Assembly (NCBI GenBank): GCA_041605955.1
Contig: JBFIXI010000090.1
Coordinates: forward strand, 1-11,390
Reading direction: 5' to 3'
DNA length: 11,390 nucleotides
DNA from: JAHEJX01 sp041605955
GTDB lineage: Bacteria; Actinomycetota; Acidimicrobiia; Spongiisociales; UBA5794
A model generated the notes under the pieces. The model had not been told where the DNA came from. It searched no databases and saw nothing but the letters and a program-made list of their open reading frames with translations. Positions 6,933 through 11,390 of the stretch are shown here, piece by piece. The translations under genes and the position numbers were made by a program. Position 1 is the stretch's first letter. Each line of letters starts with the position of its first letter.

Positions 6933-8021
6933 CTACGGAGCCGCCAGTGCGGCCTCGAGGGCTTGGAGCGACTGGTTGAGGAGTACCTTGGTGAACAGCG
7001 GATTGTGCACCCCGCGGCTTTGCTCTTCGAGGACGTACATGTAGTTCCACATGGCCGCCGCGATCTCTGCTGGGTAGGTCCCGGGAACCGAGCGGTTGAT
7101 GAGCTCGGGGTCGCTGTCCATGATCCCCACCTGGACGAGGAGCGGCTGGATCTGGTCCATCAGCGCCTGTACCTCGGTCTGGGTGCCCTCGAGGTCGAAG
7201 TCCTCAGCACCCTCGTGGCAGTCGAGGCAGTAGGAAACACGGGGCTCCCACGTGTGGTTGTACGTCGGGTTGCCTGCGGCGTCCTGGGCGTAGGTGCCGC
7301 CCATGTGGCAGCCGACACACCCATCCTCGACCTCGTCGTAGTGTTCGGAGACGCCACCGGAAACGAGCAGGCCGCCCTCACCAAGGAGGCTCTGCGCCTC
7401 GACACCATGATGTGGGCCGAACCGCGTCGTATCGAAGGTGATGTTGCCGTCCGCATCGGCGACCGGGAGCTCGTTGCGAATCTGGTGACACTCGGCGCAG
7501 AGGTTCGACGAGCCGAGGTCGTAGGTGCCGGCCGTCATCTCCATCGACACGGCAGCACTACCGCCGGTGAGTGCCCAGTCCTCCTCGGGATCGTAGGACT
7601 CGTGCACGTCGTGACAGGTGCGGCAGCTGTACGGTGAGACGTTGATCGTCCCTGTGACGGACTCATCGTGGGGAGGGAGATTGGCGGCGATTCGAGCCTC
7701 GGCAGCTTCGCTGCCGTGGCAGCCGGCGCATGATGTGCTCTCACCACGCACGAAGGCCTCGCCACTGCCGTGGAGCGAATGATCGAACTGCGCCTGCTTG
7801 GAGACCAGGGCGGTCGACGCATCGTGACATCCTGTGCAACTCAAATCGGCGGCCATGAGCGCAGTGCCTGCGGGGCCAGCGGGGCCGGCTGGACCCTGCG
7901 GGCCTTCGGGGCCGGCTGGACCCTGCGGGCCTTCAGGACCGGCGTCTCCAGCACAGGCTGACGCGCTGAGCACCAACACGACGAAAAGAAGAAACAGCGG
8001 GTTCGCCTTGGCCAACCGCAT
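6933..8021 (-). CDS. Hexaheme c-type cytochrome lipoprotein with collagen-like stalk, 362 aa
   Basis: The N-terminus is a signal peptide (MRLAKANPLFLLFVVLVLSA) ending in SASAC, with Cys23 as probable lipid-attachment site, although the -3 residue is Ala rather than the usual Leu. Residues 25-54 are ten uninterrupted Gly-X-Y triplets, mostly GPA, GPE and GPQ. Then come six CXXCH heme sites: 62-66, 98-102, 133-137, 175-179, 235-239 and 265-269. Nine further histidines (81, 84, 118, 140, 204, 205, 227, 256, 339) could serve as axial ligands. The C-terminus, AAAMWNYMYVLEEQSRGVHN plus PLF, resembles the end of NrfA-like and other multiheme cytochromes. The likely role is extracytoplasmic electron transfer; whether it also has a catalytic heme is unclear. 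GGAGGAGG five bases before the ATG at 8021 fixes the start. It lies 121 bases downstream of ccmG, whose cluster would be needed to attach its hemes. Confidence 0.92.
   Translation of the reverse strand: MRLAKANPLFLLFVVLVLSASACAGDAGPEGPQGPAGPEGPQGPAGPAGPAGTALMAADLSCTGCHDASTALVSKQAQFDHSLHGSGEAFVRGESTSCAGCHGSEAAEARIAANLPPHDESVTGTINVSPYSCRTCHDVHESYDPEEDWALTGGSAAVSMEMTAGTYDLGSSNLCAECHQIRNELPVADADGNITFDTTRFGPHHGVEAQSLLGEGGLLVSGGVSEHYDEVEDGCVGCHMGGTYAQDAAGNPTYNHTWEPRVSYCLDCHEGAEDFDLEGTQTEVQALMDQIQPLLVQVGIMDSDPELINRSVPGTYPAEIAAAMWNYMYVLEEQSRGVHNPLFTKVLLNQSLQALEAALAAP
7881..7934 (-). repeat. Two perfect tandem copies of a 27-base unit in the collagen-like stalk
   Basis: Positions 7881-7907 and 7908-7934 are identical, each starting GGGGCCGGCTGG on the plus strand. 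Each copy equals nine codons, or three Gly-X-Y triplets, so copy-number change would lengthen or shorten the stalk without breaking the frame. Confidence 0.9.
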
Positions 8022-8075
8022 TCGGTCCTCCTCCGCACGATCTAACAGGAATAGTGGGGCGAATCAGGGGACTTC

Positions 8076-8097
8076 GATAGGGTCCTTTGACCCTGTC
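8076..8097. repeat. Nine-pair inverted repeat between ccmG and the cytochrome gene
   Basis: The arms GATAGGGTC (8076-8084) and GACCCTGTC (8089-8097) pair over nine positions with one G-U, around the four-base loop CTTT. It sits in the 121-base gap, about 55 bases before the cytochrome start on the minus strand. No U-run follows on either strand, so an mRNA leader structure, an operator or a processing site is as likely as a terminator. The role is inferred from position only. Confidence 0.4.
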
Positions 8098-8130
8098 ACG
8101 AGCCCATTCGGACCGTACGGCGCCAGCATC

Positions 8131-8153
8131 CCGGTCCGCCGCTCAGGGACCGG
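8131..8153 (-). terminator. GC-rich hairpin over the ccmG stop codon; weak terminator candidate
   Basis: CCGGTCC (8131-8137) and GGACCGG (8147-8153) are perfect complements around a nine-base loop that contains the TGA stop of ccmG (8143-8145). No U-run follows, so it may instead stabilise or process the transcript between the ccm genes and the cytochrome gene. Confidence 0.3.
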
Positions 8154-8727
8154 CTAACAACCGGTCGAGGGTGCCCTCGAGGGACGAATCCGTGACCGGA
8201 CCGGCGATCTTTGCTGCGATCACGCCGTCTCGATCGATGAAGAAGGTCTCGGGGACGCCGAACAGACCGAACTCGACCGCGGCGATCGACTCGGGATCCA
8301 CCACGTAGAGGTAGTTCTCCCCCCACCCCAGCTCCTCCAGGAACGCCCGCGCTGCTGCCTTCGAGTCCTGATGCACTACGCCCACGAACCGCACGCCGCG
8401 GCTTCCGTAGGTCCGGTTCGCTGAGGTCAGATATCTGTGCTCCGCCCGGCACGGCAAGCACCAGGATGCCCAGAAGTTGACGACGACGATGTCGCCGCGC
8501 AGATCATCGAGGTGCATCGTCCCGTCGCCGGCGAGGTACTCGAGCTCGAGCGGGGCGACCTGGCTTCCGATGAGGGGGGAATCGATGATGCGCGGATCGG
8601 TCCCGAATCGAGTGGCGAAGACGGCGATCATCAGGGCGATCCCGGCTCCCACCGACACCCAGATGATGACCGCGCTGCGGTGCTTGCGCCCGGCCGGGTT
8701 CGATGCAGGCCGATCGTTGTCGCTCAT
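8143..8727 (-). CDS. ccmG: CcmG/ResA-type thiol-disulfide oxidoreductase, 194 aa
   Basis: This membrane-anchored thioredoxin-like protein has a basic cytoplasmic tail, one membrane helix (about 19-38) and an extracytoplasmic thioredoxin domain (about 50-192). The redox motif is WCLPC with Cys90 and Cys93, preceded by VVVNFWAS. GVPET (157-161), with the cis-Pro at 159 and the adjacent Glu, is the signature that separates CcmG-type from general thioredoxins. In System I, CcmG keeps the CXXCH thiols of apocytochrome, or of its partner CcmH, reduced before heme attachment. The ATG at 8727 overlaps the stop of the upstream TPR gene by four bases (ATGA), with GGAG five bases upstream. The six-CXXCH cytochrome directly downstream is an obvious substrate. 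ResA is the close alternative name, but the neighbouring ccmF and ccmH make CcmG the better one. Confidence 0.92.
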   Translation of the reverse strand: MSDNDRPASNPAGRKHRSAVIIWVSVGAGIALMIAVFATRFGTDPRIIDSPLIGSQVAPLELEYLAGDGTMHLDDLRGDIVVVNFWASWCLPCRAEHRYLTSANRTYGSRGVRFVGVVHQDSKAAARAFLEELGWGENYLYVVDPESIAAVEFGLFGVPETFFIDRDGVIAAKIAGPVTDSSLEGTLDRLLAGP

Positions 8728-9524
8728 CCTGACTCCGCTGCGGCACGTGCCGACGCCAGCGTGCCCTCGACTTCGGCTCGAAGGTCAGGATCGAGGTTGC
8801 GAGACGCCAGGACTTCCTCGAGAAGTGGGATCGCCGCTTCGGGGTCGTCGAAGCCCATGAAGCGCACGTAGCCGAGGAACATCTTGGCCTCAACGTTGTC
8901 AGGGTCGACCTGGAGGCTCCGCGACACGTAGTCATTGGCGGCATCTAACTGGCTCGTGATGAATGCCATCCAGCCCACTCGCCCGAGAGCGATGCTCTCC
9001 TGCACCGGGCTCGGGGCGGACTCGAGTACTGCGAGATAGTGGCTGAGTGCCTGCGAATACTGGGCGCGCCGGTAGTAGACGTCCGCAACCGCGAGCCTGA
9101 GTACCACGTTGTCCGGGTTCTCGGCGACCACCTGCTCCATCGTGTCAAGAGATCCGCCGATCTCGGGTGCCGCTCGCGGCGTGTTGTCCACACCCGCGGC
9201 GGCACCCTGCTGGGACGGAACGGTGTCCCCTCCGATGAACACGATTGCCACGGTGAGAGCGGAAGCGAGGGCGACCGTCCCGATGACGGCCCTGCGGGTC
9301 GAGAGTCCCTGACGCCGAACTCCGTCCACGCCGCCGTCGATATCAACGCTCGCGATCGCAGCCTCGACCTCGGCGAGCTCCAGTGCGTAGGCTTCCCGCA
9401 GCCGGTCCGCAGTGGCGATCTCGATCTCTCCGGCGGCGACCTGGCCCGCCAGTTCTTCGATGTCCTGGTTTATGTAACGGCGCCGCTGTTCGAGCGCGGT
9501 CAGCTCGCGATGGCCGTCGGTCAC
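8724..9524 (-). CDS. CcmI-like TPR membrane protein of cytochrome c maturation, 266 aa, GTG start
   Basis: The protein starts with a soluble helical segment (about residues 5-60, rich in Glu/Ala/Leu with heptad character), then has one membrane helix (about 78-98, AVIGTVALASALTVAIVFIG) and a C-terminal domain of TPR-like repeats (about 125-245), for example NPDNVVLRLAVADVYYRRAQ and DPDNVEAKMFLGYVRF. In System I organisms the TPR domain of CcmI, or of fused CcmH, holds the apocytochrome C-terminus for the CcmF/CcmH ligase. Position between ccmH and ccmG strongly suggests that role. Unlike proteobacterial CcmI, which has two N-terminal membrane helices, only one is present here. The GTG start at 9524 overlaps the ccmH stop by four bases (GTGA), with GAGGAGG seven bases upstream. 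The longer upstream frame would run inside ccmH and is rejected. Confidence 0.82.
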   Translation of the reverse strand: MTDGHRELTALEQRRRYINQDIEELAGQVAAGEIEIATADRLREAYALELAEVEAAIASVDIDGGVDGVRRQGLSTRRAVIGTVALASALTVAIVFIGGDTVPSQQGAAAGVDNTPRAAPEIGGSLDTMEQVVAENPDNVVLRLAVADVYYRRAQYSQALSHYLAVLESAPSPVQESIALGRVGWMAFITSQLDAANDYVSRSLQVDPDNVEAKMFLGYVRFMGFDDPEAAIPLLEEVLASRNLDPDLRAEVEGTLASARAAAESG

Positions 9525-9946
9525 CGGGCGGCCTCCTCGGAAGAGTGTTTCCGGTTGCCGTCCCTGCGCCGCATGCGTCCAGCGATGAGCACGACACCGC
9601 CGGCGAGAGCCAGCAGCGGGAGGAGCCATAGGATCAGCGTCGCCCCCCGGAAAGGGGGATCGAGGACGATCCAGTCGCCGTAACGAGCCCGGAAGTACTC
9701 GATGATCTGGCTATCAGACTCGCCTGTTGCGACACGCTCGGAGACGATCCGCATCATCGCTCTGGCCGTCTCCGAGGGCGAGTCTGCGATGGGTTCGCCC
9801 TGGCAGACCGGACACCGGATGCGACTCCCGAGCGACGCGACGCGGTCCGTCTCGGAGGGTTCGCCGGCCACAAACCCGACGAGGACGATCACCGCAAGCG
9901 CCGTCGTGACGAAGCCGGCGATCCAGCGGCGGACAGCCTCAGACAC
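9521..9946 (-). CDS. ccmH: CcmH (CcmL-type) cytochrome c maturation thiol protein, 141 aa
   Basis: Counting from the GTG at 9946, there is an N-terminal membrane or signal helix (about 8-27), then the CcmH redox domain with RCPVCQGEPIADS (Cys45 and Cys48; the family motif is LRCxxC followed by Q..IADS), the conserved C-terminal part of that domain with YGDWIVLDPP (89-98), and a second membrane helix (about 103-123). This is the short form without a TPR domain; the next gene supplies it. CcmH works with CcmG to reduce or resolve apocytochrome disulfides and with CcmF during heme ligation. The GTG start gives an eight-base overlap with ccmF. An ATG at 9979 would add eleven residues and has a poorly spaced GGAAG. 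The choice of start is uncertain; the identity is not. Confidence 0.9.
   Translation of the reverse strand: MSEAVRRWIAGFVTTALAVIVLVGFVAGEPSETDRVASLGSRIRCPVCQGEPIADSPSETARAMMRIVSERVATGESDSQIIEYFRARYGDWIVLDPPFRGATLILWLLPLLALAGGVVLIAGRMRRRDGNRKHSSEEAAR
9532..9538 (-). promoter_or_regulatory. Shine-Dalgarno site deciding the GTG start of the CcmI-like gene
   Basis: On the minus strand this is GAGGAGG, seven bases before the GTG at 9524, inside the 3' end of ccmH. It shows that the CcmI-like gene starts by overlapping the ccmH stop rather than further upstream. Confidence 0.7.
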
Positions 9947-11390
9947 GGTACACCGCAACCCGCTCGCGGATGGCGACATCACGCCGAGGCTTCCGCACGA
10001 GCCAGGCCCAGGCACCGCCGCCGACCATGAGACCGCCGCCCAACCAGATCAAGCCGATGTACGGGAACCAGAACACGTCGAGGGTCGCCCCCTCCTCGTT
10101 TATCGAGGTCAGCGACAGGTACAGGTCGCCGCGTAACTTGACGTCGACAGAGGGTGTGGCGATCGCCTGGCGACTCTGCACGTAGTTGTTGAGGCGCGGC
10201 TCCATCTCCCACCGGCTGTCGCCTTGCCGGATCTCCATTCGGGCACCGAACACTTCGCGATTCGGCTCGAGACGGCGGAAAGGCTCGCGGTAGGTGAGTT
10301 CGAATCCGGCGAAGTCCCCCGTCTGTCCTGGCTCGAAACGGATCTGGTCCTCGACCGACAGGTTCGACGACAGGGCGATGCCGAGCGCGACGACAGCCAC
10401 GCCGATGTGCGCGATCTGCCCTCCCCAGTACCCGGGGTCGTTGCGCATGAGACGAAGGGCCCCGCCGGGGAGAGAGCGTAGGTCGTCCGAGGCGCGCCGG
10501 GCCAGCGTCCACAGATGTCGCACGGAGACCGAGACTACAAAGGCAGCGAGGAGCAGGACGACGAGGATCCAGCCGTTGCGTGTACCGACCAAGACGGCGG
10601 CCGCCGTGACTGCGAGCGCCACTCTCATCGGAGTCCGCACGCGTTCCCACACGACGACTGGACGGGCGAACCTATAGGGCATGATGCTCCCGATCGCCAT
10701 AGTGAGTATGAGCAAGAGGGACAACGGGATGCCGAGGCGATCAAAGAAGGGGCGCCCGACCCCGACCTGGGTTCCCCGGATCAACTCAACGAACATCGGG
10801 TAGAGGGTGCCGGCGATCACCACGAAGGCGAACAGCGTCAGGAGCAGGTTGTTGGTGAGGAATGCGCCCTCCCGGCTGATGAGGGAGTCGAGTCTGGGTG
10901 ACGAAGCCACGAGGTGGATGCGCACTGCAAACAGCCCGAGCGAGGCAACGAGGACGACCATGAGGAACCAGAGCAACGCCGGCCCGATCGCCGATTGCGT
11001 GAAGCTGTGGACCGACACAATGACGCCCGACCGCGTGAGGAACGTCCCGAGGATGGTGAGGGCGAACGCCCCGATGACGAGCACGAAGTTCCACGCCTGG
11101 AGCATGCCGCGCCGGACTTGGACAACGGCCGAGTGCAGGAAAGCGGTCGCGATCAGCCATGGCAGGAACGAGGCGTTCTCGACGGGGTCCCAGGCCCAGT
11201 AGCCCCCCCAGCCCAGGACCTCATAGGACCAGAGGCCGCCAAACAGGATCCCGGCGGTCAAGAAGACCCAGGCCACGAGAGTCCACCGGCGAGTCCGCTC
11301 GAGCCATTCAACGCCACTCTGACCCAACATCAGCGCCGACATCGCGAAGGCGAAGGGGGCCGTGAGACCGATGTAGCCCACATACAGCAG
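9939..11390 (-). CDS. ccmF: CcmF, heme lyase subunit of System I (N-terminus cut by the window edge)
   Basis: The window holds the last 483 residues; the frame runs open through the right edge (LLYVGYIGL...), so roughly the first quarter is missing. Numbered from the edge, the WWD heme-handling motif WGGYWAWDPVENASFLPWL lies at 61-79. It is followed by FLHSAV (His86), SGVIVSVHSF (His127) and, near the end, GGQIAHIGVAVVALG (His327); these correspond to the conserved histidines that bind heme in CcmF. Many membrane helices are visible, then a large extracytoplasmic segment (about 340-440) and a last helix (about 443-465, YIGLIWLGGGLMVGGGAWAW). CcmF takes heme from holo-CcmE and attaches it to CXXCH in the apocytochrome. 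The conserved His-Pro-Pro before LLYxGY would lie just outside the window. The stop at 9939 overlaps ccmH by eight bases. CcsA/ResC is excluded by length and by the adjacent ccmH and ccmG. Confidence 0.96.
   Translation of the reverse strand: MLYVGYIGLTAPFAFAMSALMLGQSGVEWLERTRRWTLVAWVFLTAGILFGGLWSYEVLGWGGYWAWDPVENASFLPWLIATAFLHSAVVQVRRGMLQAWNFVLVIGAFALTILGTFLTRSGVIVSVHSFTQSAIGPALLWFLMVVLVASLGLFAVRIHLVASSPRLDSLISREGAFLTNNLLLTLFAFVVIAGTLYPMFVELIRGTQVGVGRPFFDRLGIPLSLLLILTMAIGSIMPYRFARPVVVWERVRTPMRVALAVTAAAVLVGTRNGWILVVLLLAAFVVSVSVRHLWTLARRASDDLRSLPGGALRLMRNDPGYWGGQIAHIGVAVVALGIALSSNLSVEDQIRFEPGQTGDFAGFELTYREPFRRLEPNREVFGARMEIRQGDSRWEMEPRLNNYVQSRQAIATPSVDVKLRGDLYLSLTSINEEGATLDVFWFPYIGLIWLGGGLMVGGGAWAWLVRKPRRDVAIRERVAVYRV

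Noticed and set aside
6603..7637. 344-residue open frame on the plus strand opposite the hexaheme cytochrome
   Set aside because: It has no ribosome binding site, no recognisable domain, and covers the intergenic gap and a gene with six CXXCH motifs on the other strand. Long antisense frames are common in GC-rich DNA.
9525..9629. Longer start for the CcmI-like protein at 9629
   Set aside because: The extension is the shadow of ccmH; GTG at 9524 with GAGGAGG upstream and a GTGA overlap is far better supported.
1..11390. CRISPR array, tRNA or rRNA gene, insertion sequence, attachment site
   Set aside because: I read both strands for regular spaced repeats, cloverleaf arms, transposase motifs and terminal inverted repeats and found none; the only tandem repeat is the coding 27-base unit.

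Overview
This is a GC-rich chromosomal window with strong Shine-Dalgarno sites, GTG and TTG starts and tightly overlapping genes. Gene content suggests an uncultivated member of the Actinomycetota, perhaps near Acidimicrobiia. That placement is inferred from codon character and remembered resemblance of several small proteins, not from a marker gene. No tRNA, rRNA, CRISPR array, transposase or phage gene was seen.

Layout. Positions 1-2311 read on the plus strand: the 3' part of an ABHD18-like alpha/beta hydrolase, an unrecognised 217-residue protein, a small three-helix membrane protein with a very strong ribosome binding site, and a SnoaL-like (NTF2-fold) gene broken by one frameshift near 2070. 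Everything from 2370 to the right edge reads on the minus strand, so the two blocks converge near 2340.

In transcription order (right to left) the minus-strand block starts with a System I cytochrome c maturation cluster: ccmF (cut by the window edge), ccmH, a CcmI-like TPR membrane protein and ccmG. These are joined by 8-, 4- and 4-base overlaps, which implies translational coupling. After 121 bases comes a likely client, a hexaheme c-type cytochrome lipoprotein with a collagen-like Gly-X-Y stalk before the first heme site. The operon logic is that CcmF/CcmH/CcmI handle apocytochrome and heme ligation, CcmG keeps the CXXCH thiols reduced, and the six-CXXCH protein needs all of them.

After a 287-base gap lies a separate signalling unit: an 1118-residue class III nucleotidyl cyclase fused to a STAND-like ATPase and a TPR array, followed 29 bases later by a TTG-started secreted protein with four cysteines, then a 41-residue Lys/Arg-rich protein with its own strong ribosome binding site.

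Most interesting for follow-up: the collagen-stalked hexaheme cytochrome next to a System I cluster in an apparently actinobacterial genome, the secreted protein paired with the cyclase-ATPase, the small basic protein, and the frameshift in the SnoaL-like gene.
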